Positions 8,941 to 18,006 of a DNA stretch of 64,000 bases are shown here, piece by piece. Source of the DNA: Bradyrhizobium iriomotense (GTDB lineage Bacteria > Pseudomonadota > Alphaproteobacteria > Rhizobiales > Xanthobacteraceae); NCBI RefSeq assembly GCF_030160715.1, contig NZ_BSOW01000032.1:59659-123658 (forward strand), written 5' to 3'. The notes under the pieces were generated by a model. The model was not told the DNA's origin and made no database searches. It was given only the letters and a program-made list of their open reading frames with translations. The translations under genes and the position numbers were made by a program. Within the stretch, counting starts at the first letter, position 1. Each line of letters starts with the position of its first letter.

Positions 8941-10170
8941 TTAAACGGCAAAGAGAGGTCGAGTGAAAAATTGCGCCAACGGCAAGTCGAGCAAAGCACT
9001 GACTGTGGGGGCGAAACTCTCGGCATCGGCCTCCTCGATGACACGATTTGGTATCTGACGTCCGGAGAAGAGACAGAAGCGATCGTCAGCTGCAGTTCCA
9101 GGTCGAAATCCGTGCGTCGATTGATAGCGAGAGTCTCCAACCAGCATATCCTCCGGCGTATCGCCGGGAGCGTTTCCGAAGTCGTAGCCTGGAGGTGCTA
9201 CAAAGGTGGCCATGTAGCCACGCAACTCCGGTGGAAGGTGTGAGCCATTCCATGGCTCGGCCCCAAATTTGGTGAGCCTACGCTCCACTTCATCTCGTTC
9301 GGCGCCAGATTTGACAATCACGTGAAGTGTTGATCCCTCGGCATCTGAAACCCATTCCGGAATTACGCGATCGATATAGATCGTTTTGCTGATTGCTCCG
9401 TGACCATGGTCGCTCAGTATCGCGAGTGTGTATTCGCTATCGTCCTGACGCTGACGCAGGCTGTCGAGGCACAATCCAACCAAGCTGTCCGCAAATGCCA
9501 TCGCGAAATGTGCCTGGTCGCTTTCATGGCCGAAGAGATGTTGAGCCGTATCAGTTACGTTGATTTCTGCCAAGATCAGATCAGGAGGAGCGGCGGTCGA
9601 TCGAAGCAGACTAGCAACGGCACCAATGATTAGCTGGTCACCCATCAAGTACTCCGCAAAGTGGTTGGTCTCCGTGCTTGTCTTCATCTCTAACGACGGC
9701 AAGGGGACGCCGGATAGTCTTTGCAGCGGATCCTTGATCCTGAGGAGCGACGATGTCTCACGAGACGCGGATACCTTGATAAAGCTCGGTCCACGCAGCC
9801 AGCAAGGCGGCACGTAAATGGAGACATCATCTGGCCGTATCAAAGCATGACCGATGCAGGCGACGTCGAGTCCAGCGGATGACGCCAAAGTTGCTATGCT
9901 TGGAACACGCATGTCCTCGGAATCTGCAGGAGCAAAACACCCGTCCTGAAAGATGCGATTACCGAAAATGCCGTGTCGATCGGCGGTAAGGCCCGAAAGG
10001 ATGGATGCTCGCCCGGGCATTGACGTCGCGGGTATAGGAGACTTCATGCGCTTTACCTGACACCCGCCCTCTGCAAGCCGGGACAGATATGGCAGACGAT
10101 GTCGGTGCGCCTCGAAGTAATCGGCGCTAACGCCATCAATCATGATCATCAAGACTTTGTTGCGGGACAT
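8941..10170 (-). CDS. alkaline-phosphatase-superfamily phosphodiesterase of the phn operon
   Basis: This 409-residue protein is related to phosphonoacetate hydrolase and nucleotide pyrophosphatase/phosphodiesterases. The N-terminal MIMIDG gives the first metal aspartate, and PIPATSMPGRASILSG contains the probable threonine nucleophile. TDTAQHLFGH, ILSDHGHG and the late STHGFRPG supply the remaining metal ligands. No signal peptide is seen, so it is probably cytoplasmic. It lies between the decayed DUF1045 gene and phnM. phnP and an intact DUF1045 gene are absent here, so it might act on a phosphoribosyl cyclic phosphate or another phosphodiester intermediate; a C-P hydrolase role is also possible. 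That role is inference only. Confidence 0.75.
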   Translation of the reverse strand: MSRNKVLMIMIDGVSADYFEAHRHRLPYLSRLAEGGCQVKRMKSPIPATSMPGRASILSGLTADRHGIFGNRIFQDGCFAPADSEDMRVPSIATLASSAGLDVACIGHALIRPDDVSIYVPPCWLRGPSFIKVSASRETSSLLRIKDPLQRLSGVPLPSLEMKTSTETNHFAEYLMGDQLIIGAVASLLRSTAAPPDLILAEINVTDTAQHLFGHESDQAHFAMAFADSLVGLCLDSLRQRQDDSEYTLAILSDHGHGAISKTIYIDRVIPEWVSDAEGSTLHVIVKSGAERDEVERRLTKFGAEPWNGSHLPPELRGYMATFVAPPGYDFGNAPGDTPEDMLVGDSRYQSTHGFRPGTAADDRFCLFSGRQIPNRVIEEADAESFAPTVSALLDLPLAQFFTRPLFAV

Positions 10171-10268
10171 CGTTCATTGGTCTCCATCATGAAAAGTGGC
10201 AATTCACTCGCCTGCCGCTGTTTCAGCCGGTTGAGGAAGTAGCGTTGCGCACGGCCACACTTGGCTCG

Positions 10269-10628
10269 TTAGTTCTCGATCGCTTCGGTTTGCGCCGGCG
10301 AGGAGCGGCGTCGCTGACAAGTACCGATGCGCATCGCCCCAATTGGGCGAGGTGGTCGGCTGCTAGTGAACCGCTGAATGGCATTTTCCAACTCTTGCAG
10401 GCTCGTTCCCGCCGCAAGGTGGAACGGTGCCTTCAGCGTTGCGTGAAAGCCGTATCGCCGAGGTTCGGTCGTCAGCGAGACCCAGCGGTTCAATCGACTG
10501 CCGGGGAGGGTTTCAGTTCGGGCAAAAGGATCGTGGCCCAGCCATTGCGCCGCCGCTCGGCCCAATGGGTGCTCCGGTGCGGGAGTACAGTAGAGCGCAA
10601 AGCGTGGCCCGGTCGCCTGGCTCGTCAT
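10269..10628 (-). pseudogene. truncated DUF1045 2H-phosphoesterase gene of the phn operon
   Basis: The start ATG overlaps the phnL stop (ATGA), as in intact operons. Residues 1-95 match the N-terminal half of DUF1045 proteins (RFALYCTPAPEHPLGRAAAQWLG, then YGFHATLKAPF with the first HxT of the 2H fold). After PIGAMRIG the similarity stops and the frame ends at 119 residues, about half the usual length (~230). The second HxT half is absent in all three frames down to the next gene. It is therefore probably inactive. Family members are thought to process the cyclic phosphate released by C-P lyase. Confidence 0.75.
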
Positions 10629-11401
10629 TCCACAGAGGCTCCGACATGCGCGCTCTTCTCCTTTTCCGCGTGCGGAGCGCTCCTCACATCTATCGACTTC
10701 CCAACCTCAAATAACCGATCCCCAACAGCGTTGCGGACCTCTTCATCATGGAAGATGCCAACGACGGCAGTTCCCCGCGATTTGGCCTCCTGGATCAATT
10801 CGATTACCATCCGCCGGTTAGCGGCATCAAGCGAGGCAGTGGGCTCATCGAGAAGGAGAATTGGATAATGGACCATAAGGCCGCGAGCAATGTTGACCCG
10901 CTGCTGCTCGCCACCCGAAAAGGTCGCGGGAGCGAGCGACCATAAGCGTTCCGGAATGCGCAATCTCGTAAGTAAATTAGCGGCAGCGTTTGCCGCTGCT
11001 TCGCGTGCGGCTCCTGTAAAGATCGCGGGTTCAGCGACGACATCGAGTGTTGAAATTCGAGGAATTACCCGCAGAAATTGGCTTACATAACCAATACTGC
11101 GCTTGCGAATTTCGACGACTTCCCATGGCTCCGCTGCAAGCAGGTCAATGATTTTCCCGCCGTGTTCGACCAAGATCCGGCCAGCATCTGGTTTATAGTT
11201 CGCATAGAGTGATCGCAGGAGCGTGGATTTTCCTGCTCCGGATGGTCCATGCAGGCAGACGCATTCGCCGCCTCTAACGGCAAGGTCGATGTCACGAAAG
11301 ACGGGAAGCCTTGTTCCTCCCTGCGTATGAAGCGTAAAGGTCTTGCTTAGGCCTTCGGCATGCAAACGTATTGACATGATGTTGATCTCAAGGCTTCTCA
11401 C
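10625..11401 (-). CDS. phnL: C-P lyase system ATP-binding protein PhnL
   Basis: This 258-residue ABC ATPase lacks a membrane partner and belongs to the C-P lyase machinery. Walker A is GPSGAGKSTLL (near residue 55), the signature is FSGGEQQRVNIARGL, and Walker B is ILLLDEPTASLD. In E. coli PhnL works with PhnG, PhnH and PhnI in forming the ribosyl-phosphonate triphosphate, and structures place PhnK/PhnL on the PhnGHIJ core. It overlaps phnK by 4 bp and the 2H gene by 4 bp. Confidence 0.92.
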   Translation of the reverse strand: MRSLEINIMSIRLHAEGLSKTFTLHTQGGTRLPVFRDIDLAVRGGECVCLHGPSGAGKSTLLRSLYANYKPDAGRILVEHGGKIIDLLAAEPWEVVEIRKRSIGYVSQFLRVIPRISTLDVVAEPAIFTGAAREAAANAAANLLTRLRIPERLWSLAPATFSGGEQQRVNIARGLMVHYPILLLDEPTASLDAANRRMVIELIQEAKSRGTAVVGIFHDEEVRNAVGDRLFEVGKSIDVRSAPHAEKEKSAHVGASVE

Positions 11402-12195
11402 GCTTGCAGTACGGACGAGACGAGTAGTTGCGTGTAGGGGTGGTGGGGATCATCGAGTACCTGATCGGTCAGTCCCTCTTCGATCACCCTGCCGCGCTGC
11501 ATGACCATTAGCCGATCGGCTAGCAGGCGGACCACCGCAAGGTCATGAGTGACGATAATGGCTGCAATACCAAGCTCACGAACTAGCCCGCGCAGGAGAT
11601 CGAGCAGACGCGCCTGAACCGAGACGTCAAGCCCACCAGTCGGCTCATCCATGAAGACCAGGCGCGGACGTGTCACGAGATTGCGTGCTATTTGCAGTCG
11701 TTGCTGCATGCCGCCGGAGAATGTCTTTGGTTTGTCGTCAGTACGGGAGAGGTCAATCTCAACTTTCTCGAGCCAGTTCTGAGCCTCGGAACGAATATTC
11801 CCGTAGTGACGTGCCCCGATCGCCATCGGCCGTTCGCCGACATTGCCGCCGGCGGTGAAATCCATCCGCAGACCGTCGCGAGGATTTTGATGCACGATAC
11901 CCCACTCTGATCTGGCAAGACGTCGTCGCTCAGGCTCTGATAAAGCCAGAATATCGACCGGCCCACGATCTTTCATATCGTAAACGAGGGAGCCTGTGTC
12001 TGGTTGGAGACGCCCGCTGATGCATGCGAGCAGCGTCGACTTTCCAGAACCGCTTTCGCCAACGATACCGAGCACCTCGCCTGGCCGAACCGAGAAGGAA
12101 ATATCCTGGCAGCCAAGTTGCTTGCCATAAGACCTGCTGACCCCATTCACGCTGAGGAGTGGAGGGGGTAGTGCTCGCTTGGGAGCGGGAATCAT
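11398..12195 (-). CDS. phnK: C-P lyase system ATP-binding protein PhnK
   Basis: The 265-residue ABC ATPase resembles peptide-transport ATPases but sits in the C-P lyase operon. Walker A is GESGSGKSTLL, the signature is FSGGMQQRLQIARNL, and Walker B is LVFMDEPTGGLD. In E. coli PhnK docks on PhnJ of the PhnGHIJ core complex. ATGA-type 4-bp overlaps on both sides (phnJ and phnL) indicate tight translational coupling. Confidence 0.92.
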   Translation of the reverse strand: MIPAPKRALPPPLLSVNGVSRSYGKQLGCQDISFSVRPGEVLGIVGESGSGKSTLLACISGRLQPDTGSLVYDMKDRGPVDILALSEPERRRLARSEWGIVHQNPRDGLRMDFTAGGNVGERPMAIGARHYGNIRSEAQNWLEKVEIDLSRTDDKPKTFSGGMQQRLQIARNLVTRPRLVFMDEPTGGLDVSVQARLLDLLRGLVRELGIAAIIVTHDLAVVRLLADRLMVMQRGRVIEEGLTDQVLDDPHHPYTQLLVSSVLQA

Positions 12196-13088
12196 GTCTG
12201 CACCTCGCTGTGTTCATCGCACAGCAGCTGTGCTTGACGATCATTGCAGTAGTCAGTGTCGGAGCAAACAAAGATGCGACCACCGCTGTCGTCAGTGATC
12301 ACTTCATCGAGATAGGAAGTGGTCGAGCCGCAAAGCGAACAACATCCGCTCCAGCTTTGCATCGAAAACGGATGGTCGTCGAAGTCGAGGCTCTTGACAG
12401 TCGTGTAAGGCGGAATTGCGTAAATGCGTTTTTCTCGACCAGCGCCATAGAGCTGAATGGCTGGATTGTCCTGCATCTTAGGATTGTCGAACTTTGGAAT
12501 CGGGCTTGGCGACATCAGATGCCGACCATTAACCAGAACCGGATAGTCATATGTCTTGGCTATATGACCGAAACGAGCGATGTCCTCGTACAGCGTGAGT
12601 TGCATCACGCCATATTCGGCATAGGCGTGCATCTTGCGCGTTTCAGATTCGCGTGGATCAATCTTGCTGAGTGGGTCAGGCGTGGGCACCTGATATACAA
12701 TGATCTGCCCCTCGTTCAGAGGTGTTTCAGGGATCCTGTGCCGCGTCTGAATAATGCTTGCTTCCAAAACCTTTTCCGTCGTTGCGACATCGGCCACCAT
12801 CTGAAAGAAGCGGCGGATCGACACGGCGTTAGTCGTATCGTCGGCACCCTGATCGATCACCTTGAGCCGGTCCTTTGGGCCGATTACGCTCGCAGTCACC
12901 TGAATGCCGCCCGTGCCCCAACCGTAGGGTAGCGGCATTTCCCGGCTGCCAAACGGCACCTGATACCCTGGGATTGACAGCGCCTTTAGGAGGCTGCGTC
13001 GAATCATGCGTTTGGTTTGCTCATCGAGATAGGCGAAGTTGTAGCCCTCGTTATGGCCCGACTGTTCGTTGTTGCTATTTGTGCTCAT
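12192..13088 (-). CDS. phnJ: C-P lyase catalytic subunit PhnJ
   Basis: This 298-residue radical-SAM enzyme cleaves the carbon-phosphorus bond of ribosyl 1-phosphonate 5-phosphate. The C-terminal cysteine pattern C-x2-C-x21-C-x5-C is complete (CSLC ... FVCSDTDYC) and has the same spacing as the Fe-S and thiyl-radical cysteines of E. coli PhnJ. The glycine-rich YGWGTGGIQVT segment near residue 53 corresponds to the radical glycine region. Nothing suggests inactivation. It overlaps phnI and phnK by 4 bp each. Confidence 0.95.
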   Translation of the reverse strand: MSTNSNNEQSGHNEGYNFAYLDEQTKRMIRRSLLKALSIPGYQVPFGSREMPLPYGWGTGGIQVTASVIGPKDRLKVIDQGADDTTNAVSIRRFFQMVADVATTEKVLEASIIQTRHRIPETPLNEGQIIVYQVPTPDPLSKIDPRESETRKMHAYAEYGVMQLTLYEDIARFGHIAKTYDYPVLVNGRHLMSPSPIPKFDNPKMQDNPAIQLYGAGREKRIYAIPPYTTVKSLDFDDHPFSMQSWSGCCSLCGSTTSYLDEVITDDSGGRIFVCSDTDYCNDRQAQLLCDEHSEVQT

Positions 13089-14182
13089 TGAGTGGCTCCT
13101 GCGTCTTTTGCTGCCTCGTGTTCCTCGCGCAATCGACGCAGTAGTTGCAGCTCTGCCTGAAAGTCGACGTAGTGCGGCAGCTTGAAATGAGAAATGAGGC
13201 CGTTTGCCTCGACGTTGTCGGTATGGGGTAGAACGAATTGCTCGTTCTGTGCCGGATGGCGGACGTCCTCTCCTAGTTCCGGTGCTCGCAGGGCCCTATC
13301 AATGAGTGCCATTGATATTGCCTTGCGCTCGCAATGCCCGAATGTGAGGCCATAGCCGCGCGTGAATTGCGGTGGCTTCTCGGCTGAGCCTCTGAACTGG
13401 TTGATTGTCTGGCACTCGGTGACCGTGATTTCCGCGATCGCGATCGGGAATCCGAGTTCCTCCGGCTCGATCTCGACCAAGACCTCTCCTAGCCGGATCT
13501 CGCCGACAAACGGATGAGCGCCGCCATACCCGCGGGTCGTTGAGTAGGCGAGGCCTAAGAGGAATCCTTCATCTGCACGCGCAAGATTTTGTAAACGTTG
13601 ATCGCGTCCAGCGGGAAAGGTCATCGGCTCACGAGTTAGATCGAAGACCTCACCACCACCCTCTCTCTCCTCTTCGATCAATCCTTCTTGACCGAGAATG
13701 TCGATCACGCGTGGCATTGTCGGATCAAGCGCTTCTTCGGCAGCGTTTGCCTCAGCAGAGCCCACGCTCACCTCGGCCGCCAATGAGAAGTCGAGTAATC
13801 GGTGGACATAGTCGTAAGTTGGACCGAGCACCTGCCCGCCGGGAATGTCTTTGAACGTGGCGGAGATTCTCCTGCGCACTCTCATTGCGCCGGTATCGAT
13901 CGGCGCGGAAACTCCAAAGCGCGGCAGGGTCGTGCGAAACGCCCGCAACAGGAAAATCGCTTCTAAGGCATCTCCCTGGGCCTGTTTGAGAGCGAGCGCC
14001 CCAAGCAGTCGATCATAAATGGATCCTTCCACCATCACTCGGTCTACCGCGAGGCCAAACTGCTCACTGATCTGGTCAAGCGACAGTTCCGAGACTTTCG
14101 GATTGCCGCGTCTGTTCTCCGCGACCAGTTTTTGGGAGTTGAGGATAGCGCGCTCGCCCCCCTTTACCGCGACATAGGACAT
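13085..14182 (-). CDS. phnI: C-P lyase core subunit PhnI
   Basis: The 365-residue PhnI subunit begins MSYVAVKGGERAI, the typical family start. It contains the DYVHRLLDFSLA and PQFTRGYGLTFGHCERKAISMALIDRAL blocks conserved in PhnI. With PhnG, PhnH and PhnL it displaces adenine from ATP with the phosphonate; PhnI alone is a nucleosidase. It overlaps phnJ by 4 bp and directly abuts phnH, whose stop codon ends at 14183. Confidence 0.93.
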   Translation of the reverse strand: MSYVAVKGGERAILNSQKLVAENRRGNPKVSELSLDQISEQFGLAVDRVMVEGSIYDRLLGALALKQAQGDALEAIFLLRAFRTTLPRFGVSAPIDTGAMRVRRRISATFKDIPGGQVLGPTYDYVHRLLDFSLAAEVSVGSAEANAAEEALDPTMPRVIDILGQEGLIEEEREGGGEVFDLTREPMTFPAGRDQRLQNLARADEGFLLGLAYSTTRGYGGAHPFVGEIRLGEVLVEIEPEELGFPIAIAEITVTECQTINQFRGSAEKPPQFTRGYGLTFGHCERKAISMALIDRALRAPELGEDVRHPAQNEQFVLPHTDNVEANGLISHFKLPHYVDFQAELQLLRRLREEHEAAKDAGATQ

Positions 14183-14803
14183 CTATGCCTCCACCTTTAT
14201 GGTACGTGGCAAGCCAACTAGAGCGTTTCCCGACGTAAAGAACACATCGATACCCAGCGGATAGTGGTCGGCATTTACATCCCAGTCCGACCAGAACCAG
14301 GACGGGAGTCCGGAAATGCGAACGGATGCGCTGTCGCGAATACCCGGGCCAGTCCATACGCTTGTCGGCCCCTCGGTTAGCGATGGCACCTGAACAATCA
14401 GGGTTGCGGAACGGTCAGGGTATTGAATTTCGCCCGCATAGAATTCATTCAGATGCGGTAGTGCCCCTGTGTCGGTAATAATCGCAAACCGTGCGCCTAC
14501 TGCCCTTTCCACGAGGGGGGCCCCGCAATGAAACCGCAACCATTGCGGAACATCACCTGCAGCCGTTTGACGATCCAGCCAAACCGGCGTCTCCAAATCC
14601 ATGAGCGATAGACAGAGCATCGCTGTGGACGTGGCGAGTGGTTGCGGCGCATCAAGGGCACGGTCGATTGAAACGCGCCGACCTGGATAGGCATTAGCCG
14701 AGAGGGCAGCTCGAAATACCGACTGGGCGTCGAAGATCGGATCCGCAAGACCTGGCTTGAGCGTTGGGCTAGTCGAGAACTGGTGCGATGATCGCAAGCT
14801 CAT
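14183..14803 (-). CDS. phnH: C-P lyase core subunit PhnH
   Basis: This 206-residue protein of the PhnH family starts LKPGLADPIFDAQSVFRAAL and carries the conserved MLCLSLMDLETPVWLD and FHCGAPL blocks. It is a structural subunit of the PhnGHIJ complex, related in fold to PLP transferases but without the cofactor. It overlaps phnG by 4 bp. Confidence 0.9.
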   Translation of the reverse strand: MSLRSSHQFSTSPTLKPGLADPIFDAQSVFRAALSANAYPGRRVSIDRALDAPQPLATSTAMLCLSLMDLETPVWLDRQTAAGDVPQWLRFHCGAPLVERAVGARFAIITDTGALPHLNEFYAGEIQYPDRSATLIVQVPSLTEGPTSVWTGPGIRDSASVRISGLPSWFWSDWDVNADHYPLGIDVFFTSGNALVGLPRTIKVEA

Positions 14804-15270
14804 TCCGGATCTCCTCCGCGAACCATCGTAAAAAAGTCGACCTTAGTTGCAGCCGCTTTTCGGCCCTGCGCACCCGTTCGCTCAACCTCGCGAGTCTTTA
14901 GTGGTGCAATGACCATTGCGAGCAGACCGTCATGATGGCCTCCCTGCTGCTGTAGAAGGGCATCAACGAGTGCAGCACGACCTGCATGCTGCTTGTTGCG
15001 ACCTTGCACATATCCATGGCCAATCGTGCCATCTTCCAGCTGCAGGGCGCAGCGTGTCACCGTCATTTCGCCGAGGTTGAAGATAGCGCCAGTACCGCCA
15101 GCACGGCCGCGCACCATGACGAGCCCAATCTCGGGTTTGCGAAGCCACACAAACGGTACGTCGGTTAGGCCTTTTGTCAGCGAAGCGAGTTGATCTGCCT
15201 CACTTCGTGAAAGGATACCCATCCATATTGACCTCTCCGCTGAAGAGGTTCTTTCAACTACGTCTTGCAT
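14800..15270 (-). CDS. phnG: C-P lyase core subunit PhnG
   Basis: The 156-residue PhnG subunit has the family features WMGILSRSEADQL near the start and the GEMTVTRCALQLEDGTIGHGYVQGRNKQHAGRAALVDALLQ core (residues ~66-107). It is the first of the C-P lyase enzyme genes, 65 bp after the ABC ATPase gene, so importer and lyase are probably one transcript. Confidence 0.92.
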   Translation of the reverse strand: MQDVVERTSSAERSIWMGILSRSEADQLASLTKGLTDVPFVWLRKPEIGLVMVRGRAGGTGAIFNLGEMTVTRCALQLEDGTIGHGYVQGRNKQHAGRAALVDALLQQQGGHHDGLLAMVIAPLKTREVERTGAQGRKAAATKVDFFTMVRGGDPE

Positions 15271-15335
15271 TTACCCTTCCGAAAACGTCTTACCATAGCC
15301 ACGTATGGGTGCTGCCGTTGGTTGGCTGGCGGTAC

Positions 15336-17054
15336 TCAACATGCATATGATCCCATTGGGCGGCGGAGCCCATTAGCACCGCTCTCTCGCTCAAATCCTA
15401 TTTCCGCCGCATCGTGAAAGGCATCGATCAGAGACTGCGTGTACGGATGCGCGGGATTGATGAGAACTTTTTCGGTTGTTCCCGATTCGCAAATCCGTCC
15501 CTTATGAAGAACAATGATCTCGTCTGCGATTGAGGAGACCACCGCAAGATCGTGGGATACGAACAAGAATGTGCAGCCGGTTTGAGCGCGAATGCTCCTG
15601 ATAACATCTAGCACCGCCGCCTGTACCGAGAGGTCTAGGGCCGATGTGATCTCGTCACAGAGCATGATTGCAGGCTCGGCGGCGCAGGCACGGGCAATCG
15701 CCACACGTTGGGCCTGCCCCCCCGATAGCTCACTTGGCAATCTATCGAGATAGTCGGACGTGAGCTGGACCATTCCAAGAAGCTCGATAGCACGTGCCCG
15801 CCGCTTTGCGTTTGATAGATTGAAGTAAAGGCGCAAAGGAGCGTCGATCGCTTCGAAGACGCTTTGCCGCGGATTAACCGCCGCTAGCGGGTTTTGCCAC
15901 ACGAGTTGGACCTTCTGGCGCAGATCCAGGGATCTGCTCTTCAGCTGGGCCAGATCCTGAGAGTTCATCAGAAGAATTTGGCCGCGTTGTGCTGACGTCG
16001 CGCCGGCAATGGATTTTAGAAGGGTGGATTTCCCAGAGCCTGACTCGCCGACAACGCCGACGATCTTGCCTGTTTGAACCGCAAACGTAATGTCCTGAAT
16101 GGCCGGACTCCCTTCATCAAGACGCGAGGAAAGCCAGAGCTGTGACAGAAGAGAGCGTCGCGAAAAGCGAACGGTTAAATCACGGATGTCCAGCGCATTT
16201 GTGGCGGTGCCGCTCTGGGCATGAGTGGTTTGCGATTGCAGGCCTCGTTGCGATCGCCACGACGGCTGTGCTTTGAGCAGCGTCTGCGTATAGGGATGCT
16301 GGGGTGTTCGTAGCACCTGATCGGCATTGCCGTTCTCAACGACCTTTCCTTCGTGCATCACCGCAACATGTGAACAGAGACGCGAGACAACGCGCATATC
16401 ATGCGTGACGCATACAATCGTTAAGGAGCGCTCATCTACGAGGGTCCGAAGCAGCGCCAGAAGTTCGTTGTGTGTCGTAGCATCGAGAGCCGATGTCGGC
16501 TCGTCCAGAACCAACAGGTCAGCGCGGCCAGCGATCGCCATCGCGATCGCACATCTCTGTTGCTGCCCCCCTGATAGTTGATGAGGGTACCTCGACGCAA
16601 TCTCACTTGGTAGGCTCACTGATCTGAGTAGCTCGTTGACACGTGCTCTTATCTGAACCGCTGAATGAGTTCCGTCGATCCAAAGGAGCTCTTCGATCAG
16701 AGAGCCGATGCGTTTGGTCGGGGTCAGAGAGAAACCGGCATTCTGGGGCACGTAGCCAACAGCGCGGCGTCGCAATTCTCTGAGCTCTGTCTCAGGCGCG
16801 GACATGACGTCACACTTGTCGATCAAGACGCGACCGGATACGCGCTGAAGCCCCGGCTTGAGATATCCTAGCATCGTGAGTGCCAGGGTGCTCTTTCCAC
16901 TGCCTGACTCTCCAACTATTCCGAGTACAGTCCTTCTCTGGACGCAAAGATTAATGTCATCGAGTATCAGCCTTTTATCATTACCTGCTACTGCCACGTG
17001 CAGGCCGTGCACATTGATAAGTGGCCGCTCTTCGACATTCAGCACCTTAGTCAT
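15336..17054 (-). CDS. peptide-type ABC importer, fused double ATP-binding protein (DppD-DppF like)
   Basis: This 572-residue fusion has two complete nucleotide-binding domains. The first has GESGSGKSTLALTML, LSGGQQQRCAIA and DLLVLDEPTSALD; the second has GESGSGKSTLLKSI, LSGGQAQRVAIARA and IMLCDEITSALD. Each carries the Opp/Dpp C-terminal element ending NPAHPYTQSL or TPQHPYTQTL, characteristic of peptide/nickel-type transporters. It energises the permeases encoded just upstream (17093-18954). Its position between the permeases and phnG is unusual, because C-P lyase operons normally use the small PhnC ATPase. Confidence 0.9.
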   Translation of the reverse strand: MTKVLNVEERPLINVHGLHVAVAGNDKRLILDDINLCVQRRTVLGIVGESGSGKSTLALTMLGYLKPGLQRVSGRVLIDKCDVMSAPETELRELRRRAVGYVPQNAGFSLTPTKRIGSLIEELLWIDGTHSAVQIRARVNELLRSVSLPSEIASRYPHQLSGGQQQRCAIAMAIAGRADLLVLDEPTSALDATTHNELLALLRTLVDERSLTIVCVTHDMRVVSRLCSHVAVMHEGKVVENGNADQVLRTPQHPYTQTLLKAQPSWRSQRGLQSQTTHAQSGTATNALDIRDLTVRFSRRSLLSQLWLSSRLDEGSPAIQDITFAVQTGKIVGVVGESGSGKSTLLKSIAGATSAQRGQILLMNSQDLAQLKSRSLDLRQKVQLVWQNPLAAVNPRQSVFEAIDAPLRLYFNLSNAKRRARAIELLGMVQLTSDYLDRLPSELSGGQAQRVAIARACAAEPAIMLCDEITSALDLSVQAAVLDVIRSIRAQTGCTFLFVSHDLAVVSSIADEIIVLHKGRICESGTTEKVLINPAHPYTQSLIDAFHDAAEIGFERESGANGLRRPMGSYAC

Positions 17055-17092
17055 CTACTTACGCCTCAGGTCGTCTGTTGTTCTTTTGGTGA

Positions 17093-18004
17093 CTAACGGC
17101 CGAGGGCTTTGCCGGCGCCATCTGCTAGGAAGATAACGCCGAGGATCAAACTCGCGAGTGCAGCGCACGGCCAGAGGGTGGCCCAAGGAGCAATGGCCAT
17201 GACGTTGCGAGCATCCGAAATCATGAGTCCCCAGTCGGGCGTCGGCGGAGCAACGCCGAAACCAAGAAAGGAAAGCGAGCTGAAACCAAGCAGCATCCCG
17301 GCCCAACGTATCGCCCCATCTACGACGATAACTCCGAGCACGTTAGGCAGAATTTCGCGAAACAGAATGGTCGACGAGCGTTCGCCTCGAACGCGGGCGG
17401 CAGCAACAAAATCGGAAGAAGCTACGCTCAGAGCCGCAGCTCTTGAGACGCGCACCACTGCAGTCCCATAGAAGATGCCCAGCGCAGGAATGAGTGCGTA
17501 GGCACCGCCTGTGAAGAAGTTGGCTAGAAGTAGCAGGAATAATAGGTACGGCAGTGCGCCAATGGCTTCGACAAGCCGCATCATGATTGCATCGAGAAGT
17601 CCTCCGCGCATCGCTGCTGTAATTCCAGCGACTGCACCGCCAACAACCGCAAGGAGCGCCCCTATGGCAGTGATCGCGATTGCGATGCGTCCGCCCACAA
17701 TTGTTCGGGAGAGCACATCTCGTCCGAGGAGGTCCGTTCCAAATGGATGAGCCCAGCTCGGCGCGGCCAGAATGGTGCGCGGATCCTGCGCAAGCGGGTC
17801 ATGAGGAATAATCCAAGGACCGGTAAGGACGACGATCGCATGGAAGAGAACGAAGAGCACACCAATTGCGCCCGCCGGCTTGTGGACGATCGCTCGGAGA
17901 AGCTTCCAAAGCGACCTGTCGCTGAACGTGTTGACGGGCGAGCTCGCCTGCGCCGGTGCGGAAAAATGGTAAGATGCCTCAGCGAAAATGTCTCGGTCGG
18001 CCAT
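17093..18004 (-). CDS. peptide-type ABC importer permease (DppC-like)
   Basis: This 303-residue inner-membrane permease has about six membrane segments. It carries the N-terminal OppC_N-type start, the HPFGTDLLGRDVLSRTIVGGRIAI motif typical of DppC/OppC, and the EAA loop (AAARVRGERSSTILFREILPN) that contacts the ATPase. It heterodimerises with the DppB-like permease, whose stop lies 2 bp upstream of this start. Confidence 0.9.
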   Translation of the reverse strand: MADRDIFAEASYHFSAPAQASSPVNTFSDRSLWKLLRAIVHKPAGAIGVLFVLFHAIVVLTGPWIIPHDPLAQDPRTILAAPSWAHPFGTDLLGRDVLSRTIVGGRIAIAITAIGALLAVVGGAVAGITAAMRGGLLDAIMMRLVEAIGALPYLLFLLLLANFFTGGAYALIPALGIFYGTAVVRVSRAAALSVASSDFVAAARVRGERSSTILFREILPNVLGVIVVDGAIRWAGMLLGFSSLSFLGFGVAPPTPDWGLMISDARNVMAIAPWATLWPCAALASLILGVIFLADGAGKALGR

Positions 18005-18006
18005 TG

